Source: Proteobacteria bacterium ST_bin12 (GTDB lineage: Bacteria > Pseudomonadota > Gammaproteobacteria > Burkholderiales > Methylophilaceae). Taken from it: 64,000 nucleotides of DNA. The translations under genes were made by a program, and so were the position numbers. The DNA lies in assembly GCA_002083635.1 (NCBI GenBank), contig MSXP01000001.1, positions 310,001-374,000 on the forward strand, in the 5' to 3' direction. A model generated the notes under the pieces. It saw nothing but the letters and a program-made list of their open reading frames with translations, searched no databases and had not been told where the DNA came from. Shown piece after piece: positions 17,127 to 25,037 of the stretch. Each line of letters begins with the position of its first letter. Positions within the stretch are counted from its first letter, which is position 1.

Positions 17127-17750
17127 ATGGCGCAATACTTTGTAATCAATGCCGATAATCCTCAGCCGCGTCTGATTAAACACGCAGTGGAAATTTTGCG
17201 TGATGGCGGCGTGATTGCTTATCCGACTGATTCGAGCTACGCGCTGGGTTGCATGATTGGTTTTAAAGATGCGCAAGATAGGATTCGCCAGATTCGCTGT
17301 TTGGGCGATGATCATTTATTTACGCTGATTTGCCGTAATTTAAGTGAATTAAGCCTGTATGCGCAGGTGGATAATAGTCAATTTCGGCTGCTAAAAGCGA
17401 ATACGCCTGCTGCTTATACATTTATTTTAAAAGCCACGCGTGAAGTGCCACGTCGTTTGCAGCATGCTAAACGTAGCGCAGTCGGCATTCGCGTGCCCAA
17501 TCATTTAGTGGTGCAAGCCTTGTTAGATGAGCTGTCTGAACCCATGTTAAGCATGACTTTGCAGTTGCCGAATGATGATGAGCCGCTTAATGAAGCTTGG
17601 GAAATTCGTGACCGTTTAGAGCATCAAGTGGATTTGGTGATTGATTCGACAGTGAGTTTTGCAGGATTGACGACCGTGGTGGATTTAACCAATGCTGAAC
17701 CTGCTTTGATTCGGCAAGGTGTGGCGGATGCAGCACCATTTGGTTTGTAA
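17127..17750 (+). CDS. yciO: YciO-type Sua5/YrdC-domain protein
   Basis: The 207-residue protein is a YrdC-fold member with the signature GVIAYPTDSSYALGC and the later RSAVGIRVPNH. Relatives TsaC and Sua5 make threonylcarbamoyl-AMP for the t6A modification of tRNA. YciO is the paralogous branch whose exact role is less certain. Its position between the PHP phosphatase and the M50 protease is typical for betaproteobacteria. The spacing of 23 nt from the previous gene indicates an operon. Confidence 0.9.
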   Translation: MAQYFVINADNPQPRLIKHAVEILRDGGVIAYPTDSSYALGCMIGFKDAQDRIRQIRCLGDDHLFTLICRNLSELSLYAQVDNSQFRLLKANTPAAYTFILKATREVPRRLQHAKRSAVGIRVPNHLVVQALLDELSEPMLSMTLQLPNDDEPLNEAWEIRDRLEHQVDLVIDSTVSFAGLTTVVDLTNAEPALIRQGVADAAPFGL

Positions 17751-17803
17751 ATGTTTAAAAAAGTTAACACTCAAAATCAAGCAATAATTTGTTAGAAAGC
17801 AAT

Positions 17804-18472
17804 ATGGATTTTTTTAGTCTTTTAAGTGTGTTGCAATCGCTCACTACCGTTCAGCGTATCGCGGTGACGGCGATCCCGATGATTTTGGCGATTACCGTCC
17901 ACGAAGCCGCGCATGGTTACGCGGCGCGCCATTTTGGCGATATGACTGCACATCATCTAGGCCGCATTTCGCTTAATCCAATCCGCCATATTGATTTGGT
18001 CGGCACTGTGATTGTGCCCAGCATCACCATGCTCGTTGGCGGCATTTTCTTTGGCTGGGCAAAACCGGTGCCGGTGAACTTTATGAAACTGCGTCATCCT
18101 AAGCGTGATATGTTGTGGGTGGCCGCGGCTGGACCAGGCGCCAATTTAGCGATGGCGATTTTGTGGGCGATCGCCATGCAGTTTGCGCGCTTTTTGCCAG
18201 AATACGCCGCCGTGCCATTTGCCTTGATGGGCGTGGCGGGCATATTAACCAACACGATTTTAATGGTGCTGAATCTACTCCCTTTGCCACCGCTGGATGG
18301 CGGACGTATCGCAGTAAGTTTGTTACCGAATAATTTGGCGATTAAATATGCACAAATCGAGCGCTACGGTTTTATTATTTTGATTCTGCTGTTAGTCACG
18401 CATATTCTTGATAAAATTATGTGGCCGTTTGTGATGTTCACTTTACAATCTATTTCAGCGGTGTTTTTCTAA
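17804..18472 (+). CDS. Site-2-type M50 membrane metalloprotease
   Basis: The 222-residue integral membrane protein has the zinc-binding H33-E-A-A-H37 in its first helix and the second motif LLPLPPLDGGRI, with the Asp as third ligand. It belongs to the short S2P group without a PDZ domain. Such enzymes cleave membrane-spanning substrates, and the substrate is unknown for this subgroup. I prefer the ATG at 17804 to the TTG at 17789 because the protein then starts directly at the hydrophobic region and an AGAAAG-like ribosome site precedes it. It lies in the operon before trpS, a common betaproteobacterial order. Confidence 0.92.
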   Translation: MDFFSLLSVLQSLTTVQRIAVTAIPMILAITVHEAAHGYAARHFGDMTAHHLGRISLNPIRHIDLVGTVIVPSITMLVGGIFFGWAKPVPVNFMKLRHPKRDMLWVAAAGPGANLAMAILWAIAMQFARFLPEYAAVPFALMGVAGILTNTILMVLNLLPLPPLDGGRIAVSLLPNNLAIKYAQIERYGFIILILLLVTHILDKIMWPFVMFTLQSISAVFF

Positions 18473-18512
18473 CTACAACGATTAATAATATAAGCAATAT
18501 ACAGGGTTAAAT

Positions 18513-19715
18513 ATGGCGTTAGAGCGCGTTTTATCAGGCATGCGGCCTACGGGGAATTTACATTTAGGCCATTACAATGGCGTACTGAAAAATTGGATTA
18601 AGCTGCAACACGAGCATGAATGCCTGTTTTTTGTGGCCGATTGGCATGCCTTAACCACCCATTACGACACGCCAGAAATCATTGAAGAATCGGTTTGGGA
18701 AATGGTGATTGATTGGTTGGCTGCGGGTGTTGACCCAGCCAACGCAACCATTTTTATTCAATCTCGTGTGCCAGAACATGCCGAATTGCATACACTTTTA
18801 AGCATGATTACACCGTTAAGTTGGTTAGAACGCGTGCCAACTTATAAAGATCAACAAGAAAAATTAGCCAGCAAAGATTTATCCACTTATGGATTTTTAG
18901 GCTACCCGCTACTACAAAGCGCGGATATCCTGATTTACAAAGCCACCCAAGTGCCAGTAGGCGAAGACCAGATTCCGCATATTGAATTCACCCGCGAAAT
19001 CGCGCGCCGTTTTAATCATATTTACGGCAAAGAAATTGGCTTTGAAGAAAAAGCCAAAGCAGCCATCAAAAAATTAGGCAGCAAAAAAGGTACCTTATAC
19101 GAAGAAATGCGCAACGCTTACCAACAAGCGGGCGACGAGGAAGCGTTAGATGCGGCGCGCGCCCTGATTGAAGAGCAACAAGGCATGAGTATGGGCGACA
19201 AAGAACGCTTGCTAGGTTACCTTGAAGGCGGCGGCAAAATGATTTTGATTGAGCCAGATTACAAGCTGACGCCAGCTTCCAAAATGCCGGGTTTAGATGG
19301 CCAAAAAATGTCTAAATCGTATAACAACACCATTTCCTTGCGCGAAGACAAAGATGTTATCGCCAAAAAAATCAAAACCATGCCGACCGATCCAGCGCGT
19401 ATTCGCCGCACCGATCCGGGCGACCCTGCTAAATGCCCGGTTTGGCAATTACATGAAATCTATTCAGAAAAATCCACCCAAGATTGGGTACAAAACGGCT
19501 GCAAAACCGCTTCCATTGGCTGTATTGAGTGTAAAGGCCCAGTGATTGAAGGCGTGTTAAAAGAGCTACAACCGATTCAAGAACGCGCGGCGCAATATGC
19601 TGAAGACCCTACCTTGGTTAAAAATATCGTGGCAGAAGGCTGTGAAAAAGCGCGTAAATTGGCAAGAGAGACCATGCGTGATGTGAGGGACGCGATGGGT
19701 TTGAATTACTCCTGA
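18513..19715 (+). CDS. trpS: Tryptophanyl-tRNA synthetase
   Basis: The 400-residue class I aminoacyl-tRNA synthetase charges tRNA-Trp. It has the HIGH-type motif H-L-G-H-Y-N in NLHLGHYNG and the KMSKS motif in DGQKMSKSYNN. It is longer than E. coli TrpS (334 residues) because of an insert of about 60 residues, including KKLGSKKGTLYEEMRNAYQ, between the Rossmann fold and the KMSKS loop. This form is typical of betaproteobacteria. The gene is followed after 4 nt by scpA. Confidence 0.96.
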   Translation: MALERVLSGMRPTGNLHLGHYNGVLKNWIKLQHEHECLFFVADWHALTTHYDTPEIIEESVWEMVIDWLAAGVDPANATIFIQSRVPEHAELHTLLSMITPLSWLERVPTYKDQQEKLASKDLSTYGFLGYPLLQSADILIYKATQVPVGEDQIPHIEFTREIARRFNHIYGKEIGFEEKAKAAIKKLGSKKGTLYEEMRNAYQQAGDEEALDAARALIEEQQGMSMGDKERLLGYLEGGGKMILIEPDYKLTPASKMPGLDGQKMSKSYNNTISLREDKDVIAKKIKTMPTDPARIRRTDPGDPAKCPVWQLHEIYSEKSTQDWVQNGCKTASIGCIECKGPVIEGVLKELQPIQERAAQYAEDPTLVKNIVAEGCEKARKLARETMRDVRDAMGLNYS

Positions 19716-19719
19716 TTGA

Positions 19720-20505
19720 ATGATGTTAGAAACCAGCATCAGCGTGAAAATCAAAGGTGAGCAACTCAACGAGTTGCCGCAAGATTTATACATTCCACCT
19801 GATGCTCTAGAAGTTTATCTTGAAGCATTTGAAGGCCCGCTGGATTTATTGCTATACCTGATTCGCAAGCATAATTTGGATATTTTAGATATTCCCATGG
19901 CGCAATTGACCGCGCAATACATGGAATACGTCGAAAAAATGAAGGTAATCAAGCTGGAGTTGGCGGCCGATTATTTGCTGATGTCAGCCATGTTGATTGA
20001 GATTAAATCCCGCATGCTGTTACCAAAGCCAGTAGAAGTGGTAGAAGAAGATGACCCGCGTGCAGAGCTGGTGCGCCGCTTAATGGAGTATGAAGCGATA
20101 AAATTAGCCGCCCAACGCTTAGATGCAATACCGCAAGTAGGCGCAGAAATTCAGGTAGCCGCCGCTTATTATCAGCAAATTGCAGAAGTTAAACCGATAG
20201 AGGTTAGTTTAGATGAGTTGGTAGAAGCCTGGCGCAACGTGCTTAAGCGCGCCAAATTAACCACACATCACAAAATCGGCAAAGCAGAATTATCGGTGCG
20301 TGAGCATATGAGCCAGATTCTACGTCGTTTAAAAGCCGATGGCATGGTGGAATTTTCTGCATTATTTGATGTGGCGATGGAAGGTTTAGCCAAACTAGTG
20401 GTGCATTTTTTGGCGATTTTAGAATTAGCAAAAGAAGGTTTAATTCGCATCACTCAACAACAAGCGTTTTCGCCGATTTATTTACAAGCCAATGGTAGTG
20501 AGTGA
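19720..20505 (+). CDS. scpA: Segregation and condensation protein A
   Basis: The 261-residue kleisin subunit of the SMC-ScpAB complex organises and segregates the chromosome. The N-terminal signature FEGPLDLLLYLIRKHNLDILDIP is present, followed by MLIEIKSRMLLP and a C-terminal winged-helix region. Two overlapping ATG codons are possible starts (19720 and 19723). Its stop overlaps the GTG start of scpB, so the two are coupled. No smc gene is in the window. Confidence 0.95.
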   Translation: MMLETSISVKIKGEQLNELPQDLYIPPDALEVYLEAFEGPLDLLLYLIRKHNLDILDIPMAQLTAQYMEYVEKMKVIKLELAADYLLMSAMLIEIKSRMLLPKPVEVVEEDDPRAELVRRLMEYEAIKLAAQRLDAIPQVGAEIQVAAAYYQQIAEVKPIEVSLDELVEAWRNVLKRAKLTTHHKIGKAELSVREHMSQILRRLKADGMVEFSALFDVAMEGLAKLVVHFLAILELAKEGLIRITQQQAFSPIYLQANGSE

Positions 20506-21071
20506 TTGTGAAAGAGCCTGATAACATCACCGAATTTAAGCAGATACTGGAAGCGGCATTATTAACCGCAGGCCAGCCCCTAAGCTTGGATGATTTGCTG
20601 AAGCTGTTTGCTGGTCGCATGGAACGCACAACTTTGCGTATGTTACTAGATGAATTAAAGCAAGACTGGGCACAGGAAAACACAGCCAAAACCCTAGAAT
20701 TGGTTCAAGTCGCGACAGGCTATCGCTTTCAAGCCAAGCCACAATATAGCGAATTTATTGCGCGACTTAACCCTGAAAAACAGCCGAAATATTCACGCGC
20801 AGTGATGGAAACGTTGGCGATTATTGCTTATCGCCAACCTGTCACGCGCGGCGATATTGAGCAAATTCGAGGCGTGGCAGTTAACCCGAATGTGATGCGC
20901 CAATTGCAAGAGCGCGATTGGATTGATGTGGTCGGTCAGCGCGAAGTGCCAGGCCGACCATCATTATATGCAACCACCAAACACTTTTTAGATGACCTAA
21001 ATTTGCGCAGTTTAAGCGAATTGCCGCCTTTTGAAGATTTTGCGCAAACAGAGATTCCGTTAGAAAGCTAG
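20502..21071 (+). CDS. scpB: Segregation and condensation protein B
   Basis: The 189-residue protein has the two winged-helix domains of ScpB, with the family signature VMETLAIIAYRQPVTRGDIE and IRGVAVNPNVMRQL. It dimerises and bridges the kleisin ScpA. The start is a GTG overlapping the scpA stop (GTGA); a second GTG six bases later is an alternative. E. coli uses MukBEF instead, so an ScpAB pair is consistent with a betaproteobacterium. Confidence 0.95.
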   Translation: MIVKEPDNITEFKQILEAALLTAGQPLSLDDLLKLFAGRMERTTLRMLLDELKQDWAQENTAKTLELVQVATGYRFQAKPQYSEFIARLNPEKQPKYSRAVMETLAIIAYRQPVTRGDIEQIRGVAVNPNVMRQLQERDWIDVVGQREVPGRPSLYATTKHFLDDLNLRSLSELPPFEDFAQTEIPLES

Positions 21072-21216
21072 CCGAAAGAAATCTAGTACTTAAAACTTAA
21101 CACGCAAAATTTGCCCAAAATAAATGGTTAAGTAATGGCCATTGCACACTAATTTATACAGGTTTTTGCAATAACTACTGTAAAATCATGGCTTAGCAAA
21201 TAAAAGTAAGCTCATC

Positions 21217-22308
21217 ATGGCACGTCCTTTCAAGCAACAGCGCGACCCACAAGCCCCCATTCGCCGCCCAAAAACCAACTTTACCAAGCTGGACGTAGAT
21301 CAAAATGCAGCACCAGAACCAACGCAACGCCTGCATAAACTGTTGGCGATGCAAGGTATGGGTTCACGCCGTGATATGGAAGAATTGATTGCCAGCGGCC
21401 GCGTCACCATCAATGGCGAAACTGCCAAAGTAGGCGCAGGCGTTACCCAGTATGACATCGTGCGTATCGATAGTCGCCCTGTGCGCTTATCGTTTGAGGC
21501 TGAATTGCCGCAGGTATTGATTTATCACAAGCCTGAAGGTGAAATCGTGAGCCAGGACGACCCAGAAGGGCGCGCAACGGTTTTTGACAAACTGCCAAAA
21601 ATTAAACAAGGTAAATGGATTGCGATTGGCCGGCTGGATATGAATACCAGCGGCTTGCTGATATTTACTAATTCTGGTGAATTAGCCAACCGCTTTATGC
21701 ACCCGCGTTATGAGGTAGAACGCGAATACGCAGTGCGTATTTTTGGTGAGTTAACCGATGAGCAAATGACCATGCTCACGCAAGGCATTGAGCTAGAAGA
21801 TGGCCCTGCCAGTTTTGATAGCATTTCGGCGCAAGGCGGTGAAGGCGCCAACCATTGGTACCAAGTGATTATTCGTGAAGGCCGCAATCGCGAAGTGCGC
21901 CGTTTGTTTGAAGCGTTTCAGTTACCCGTTAGCCGTTTGATGCGCGTACGCTTTGGTCCTGTGAATCTGCCGCCTAGGGTAAAGCGTGGCACGATGTTAA
22001 AGCTAGAACAAAAAACCGTGGTGGAATTATTAGAGTGGGCTGGCTTGGAAGTGCCTAAAGCGCCATTAAGACAATTAAGCCAACGCGAAAAAGACAAAGC
22101 CACAGCCGTATTCGTGCCAAAAGTGCGTAAACAAAGAATGAGTGCGTTGGATAGACCAGTGCGCGAAATGGGTGAAGATGGTAAACCAGTGTATCGCGGA
22201 CGTGTGGCGAAAAATACAGAGGCCAAAAAACATGCGCCTAGGAAGCCTGCAAACCGACGTGTGCGTCAAACCAGCGATTTACCTGTAGCGACCACTAAAA
22301 AGCGATAA
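21217..22308 (+). CDS. rluB: 23S rRNA pseudouridine synthase RluB
   Basis: The 363-residue protein has an N-terminal S4 RNA-binding domain (RLHKLLAMQGMGSRRDMEELI) and the RsuA-family catalytic domain. The catalytic Asp lies in IGRLDMNTSGLL, and IIREGRNREVRRLFE follows. It should convert U2605 of 23S rRNA. A basic low-complexity tail of about 80 residues, rich in Lys and Arg (from about residue 285), extends it beyond the core and probably binds RNA. It sits 145 nt after scpB, in the usual scpA-scpB-rluB order, but with its own gap where a promoter could lie. Confidence 0.93.
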   Translation: MARPFKQQRDPQAPIRRPKTNFTKLDVDQNAAPEPTQRLHKLLAMQGMGSRRDMEELIASGRVTINGETAKVGAGVTQYDIVRIDSRPVRLSFEAELPQVLIYHKPEGEIVSQDDPEGRATVFDKLPKIKQGKWIAIGRLDMNTSGLLIFTNSGELANRFMHPRYEVEREYAVRIFGELTDEQMTMLTQGIELEDGPASFDSISAQGGEGANHWYQVIIREGRNREVRRLFEAFQLPVSRLMRVRFGPVNLPPRVKRGTMLKLEQKTVVELLEWAGLEVPKAPLRQLSQREKDKATAVFVPKVRKQRMSALDRPVREMGEDGKPVYRGRVAKNTEAKKHAPRKPANRRVRQTSDLPVATTKKR

Positions 22309-22329
22309 GCCTGATTAGTCGGCAGCTTG

Positions 22330-23259
22330 CTAGTCAGCCTCATGTAGCAACTGCTCTTTAGTGAGCAAAAACACGTATTGATTGCCTGATTCAACTGTTA
22401 ACCAAGTAAAAGCTAAATCAGGATAAGCATCCAGCAAGGCATCGCGATTGTGTCCAATCTCGACGATTAATATGCCATCATCATTTAAATAATTTGCCGC
22501 TTCGCGCAAAATCGTATGCGTATGATCTAAGCCATCTGCACCGCTACCTAAAGCTAATTGTGGCTCGTTGCGGTATTCTGTCGGCAATTTCGCCATGCTG
22601 GGGGCATCGACATAGGGTGGGTTGCTGATAATTAAATCGTAAGTTTTGCCTGCTAATGCCGTAAACATATCCGATTCAATCGTGGTGATTTGTTCTTGTA
22701 AGCCGTAATTGGTGATATTGATGTTGGCTACCGCAATCGCATCTGGTGAAATGTCTATCACATCAATTGCCGCATCTGGGAAAGCATTCGCCAGCAAAAT
22801 ACCTAAGCAGCCGCTACCCGTGCAAATATCAGCAGCGGAGTTAATCAGCTCAGGATGCTCAATCCATGGCTGCAAGCCGTGCTCACCTTCTTCGTTAAAG
22901 TCTAACAATTCGGCAATAAAGCTACGCGGCACTATCACACGCTCATCCACATAAAATTTAAAGCCACGTAGCCAAGCTTCGCGCACTAAGTATGCAGTTG
23001 GTGTGCGTTTGGTAATGCGTTGCTCAATTAAATGCGCTAAGTGTTTGCGTTCTTGCTCGGTAATCACTGCATCTAAAAAATTGTTTAGTGTGTCGTGCGG
23101 CAAATGCAGCGCGCTCATCACCAGCCACACCGCTTCGTCATAGCTGTTGTCGGTGCCATGGCCGAAGAAAATTTCTGCTTCTTCAAATTGGCTGACGGTA
23201 AAACGTAGCCAATCGCGAATAGTGAATAATTCTTCTGCTAATCTGGGGAAATGCGTCAT
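22330..23259 (-). CDS. prmB: Ribosomal protein L3 glutamine N5-methyltransferase
   Basis: The 309-residue class I methyltransferase of the HemK family has the SAM-binding segment AADICTGSGCLGILLA and the catalytic N213-P-P-Y in NPPYVDAPSM. The N-terminal helical domain with YDEAVWLVMSALHLP distinguishes PrmB from PrmC. It methylates Gln150 of ribosomal protein L3 to aid 50S assembly. It lies after dapE with a 64-nt gap, a common order in beta- and gammaproteobacteria. It is convergent with rluB. Confidence 0.94.
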   Translation of the reverse strand: MTHFPRLAEELFTIRDWLRFTVSQFEEAEIFFGHGTDNSYDEAVWLVMSALHLPHDTLNNFLDAVITEQERKHLAHLIEQRITKRTPTAYLVREAWLRGFKFYVDERVIVPRSFIAELLDFNEEGEHGLQPWIEHPELINSAADICTGSGCLGILLANAFPDAAIDVIDISPDAIAVANINITNYGLQEQITTIESDMFTALAGKTYDLIISNPPYVDAPSMAKLPTEYRNEPQLALGSGADGLDHTHTILREAANYLNDDGILIVEIGHNRDALLDAYPDLAFTWLTVESGNQYVFLLTKEQLLHEAD

Positions 23260-23323
23260 TTTGTATTGTTTCTATTAGATAAGTTAACCAGTTTTTTGGC
23301 TTGAATTTTTTTGATTCGTGTTG

Positions 23324-24472
23324 CTATTTGATTAACTTTTCAAGGGTCAGCTTATAGGCTTGTTTTAGCGGCTCAATATCGGCTACGCCAACACATTCAT
23401 TCAATTTATGAATGGTTTTATTCAGCGGGCCAAATTCAATCACTTGTTTGCAAATGTCAGCAATAAAGCGGCCATCACTGGTGCCGCCAGTGGTAGATAA
23501 TTCAGGTGAAACGCCATAACTTTCAACAATGGCCTCTGAAATCGCCTCAACCAAGTTGCCACGTGGCGTGATGTAAGGTGGGCTGTATTCCCACTCCAAG
23601 TCATAATCCAATTGATGACCGTCTAAAATAGCGTGTACGCGTTGTTTTAAGTTGGCTTCGGTACTCCCTGCGCCATCTAATTCTGGACAGAATCTAAAGT
23701 TAAATAGAATTTCTACTTCGCCAGGCACCACATTGGTGGCGCCCGTGCCGCCATTCATATTGCTGATCTGCCAAGAGGTTGGAGGAAAGTATTCATTACC
23801 GTTATCCCAAAGCGTTTCGACCATATCTTTAATAGCAGGAGCGGCCATATGAATAGGGTTTTTGACCAAGTGAGGGTACGCAATATGGCCTTGCAAGCCT
23901 TTAACCGTCAGCTTGCCAGACAGTGAGCCGCGCCTGCCATTTTTAATCATATCACCAACGACTTTATTGCTGGTTGGTTCTCCAACGATGCAGTAATCAA
24001 TCAGCTCGTTACGGTTTTTTAATGCCTCGACTACTTTAACTGTGCCGTTAACAGCAATACCTTCCTCGTCCGAAGTAATCAGCAAGCCGATTGAACCTGT
24101 GTGGTTTGGATTGTCACGCACAAATTCTTCAATACTGGTTACAAATGCGGCTAATGATGTTTTCATATCTGCCGCGCCGCGCGCGTACAACATGCCGTCA
24201 ACAATCGTTGGCTCAAAAGGCGGTGTATGCCATTTATCCAGCGGGCCGGTCGGCACTACATCGGTATGGCCTGCAAATACTAGCAAGGGCGATACCGTGC
24301 CGCGTCGTGCATAAAAATTGTCTACATCACCAAAACGCATACGCTCGATTTTAAAACCCAACGGCTCAAGGCGCGCAATCATGGCCTCTTGGCAGCCAGC
24401 ATCTTCTGGCGTATTTGAGCGGCGCTTGAGCAAATCAATCGCTAGTTCAAGGGTTGGCGATTCTTTATTCAT
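23324..24472 (-). CDS. dapE: Succinyl-diaminopimelate desuccinylase
   Basis: The 382-residue M20-family metalloenzyme removes succinate from N-succinyl-LL-diaminopimelate in lysine and peptidoglycan precursor synthesis. Zinc-site motifs are visible: AGHTDVVPTGPLDKW, RGAADMKTSLAAF and TSDEEGIAVNGT (catalytic Glu), with the C-terminal GGTSDGRF and LNECVGVAD. The product feeds both lysine and the cell wall. It follows the ArsC-like gene; a hairpin made by an inverted pair of the GTTAAGT word lies between them. Confidence 0.96.
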   Translation of the reverse strand: MNKESPTLELAIDLLKRRSNTPEDAGCQEAMIARLEPLGFKIERMRFGDVDNFYARRGTVSPLLVFAGHTDVVPTGPLDKWHTPPFEPTIVDGMLYARGAADMKTSLAAFVTSIEEFVRDNPNHTGSIGLLITSDEEGIAVNGTVKVVEALKNRNELIDYCIVGEPTSNKVVGDMIKNGRRGSLSGKLTVKGLQGHIAYPHLVKNPIHMAAPAIKDMVETLWDNGNEYFPPTSWQISNMNGGTGATNVVPGEVEILFNFRFCPELDGAGSTEANLKQRVHAILDGHQLDYDLEWEYSPPYITPRGNLVEAISEAIVESYGVSPELSTTGGTSDGRFIADICKQVIEFGPLNKTIHKLNECVGVADIEPLKQAYKLTLEKLIK

Positions 24473-24553
24473 GGCTTAATACTTTCAATTAACTTCAATT
24501 CAATGTCACTTTTCATTTGCTGATTCTGATTTAATAGTGCGATTTTACAACCA

Positions 24554-24594
24554 CGACTTAACACTTATTTTTACCAAAAAAATGGGTTAAGTTG
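24554..24594 (-). terminator. Hairpin from an inverted pair of the GTTAAGT word
   Basis: CGACTTAAC (24554-24562) can pair with GTTAAGTTG (24586-24594), a 9-bp stem with one G-U pair and a 23-nt loop. It lies just past the ArsC-like stop. The loop is A-rich on the plus strand rather than followed by a U-tract, so termination is possible but not certain. The arms are two copies of the dispersed word described for the whole window. Confidence 0.45.
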
Positions 24595-24596
24595 TG

Positions 24597-24953
24597 TTAT
24601 TTTGATTGATTAAAAAGCGCTGCATACCGTGTTTCGTCAAATCCCACACATAAAATTGTGCCATCTTTAACCAGTATGGGGCGTTTGATGACTGAAGTTT
24701 TATTTTGCATGAGCGCAATTGCAGACGCGTCATCCACAATGCTATTTTTTGTTTGCTCGTCTAAGCCGCGCCAAGTGAAGCCTGCGCGGTTAATGAGTTT
24801 TTCGTGTGGAATTTGAGCTAACCAAGCCGTTAAGTCAGCCGCTGAAATACCTTGCTTTTTAAAATCGTGAAATTCGACTGAAATATGGTGTGCGGCAAGC
24901 CAATCGCGGGCTTTTTTTACTGTATTGCAGTTGGGAATACCGTAAAGTTTCAT
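24597..24953 (-). CDS. ArsC-family (Spx/YffB-like) thioredoxin-fold protein
   Basis: The 118-residue protein begins KLYGIPNCNTVKKARDWL, with a single redox Cys in PNCNTV as in YffB and Spx, and then has NRAGFTWRGLD and VIKRPILV. This subfamily lies next to dapE in many proteobacteria, as yffB does in E. coli. It resembles arsenate reductase but is not thought to reduce arsenate; a glutathione-dependent thiol role has been suggested. The neighbouring dapE fits the conserved pairing. Confidence 0.88.
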   Translation of the reverse strand: MKLYGIPNCNTVKKARDWLAAHHISVEFHDFKKQGISAADLTAWLAQIPHEKLINRAGFTWRGLDEQTKNSIVDDASAIALMQNKTSVIKRPILVKDGTILCVGFDETRYAALFNQSK

Positions 24954-25037
24954 CTAGGTTTTGTGCTTGAAGGTTTCATTGAGCGAAACCATATTTTAGC
25001 ACTTAGAAAGCGCTATTGCGAAACGGCTATTGTTGCA

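Noticed and set aside
22309..22336. Hairpin between rluB and prmB
   Set aside because: The possible stem has two mismatches and no U-run, so I do not call a terminator.
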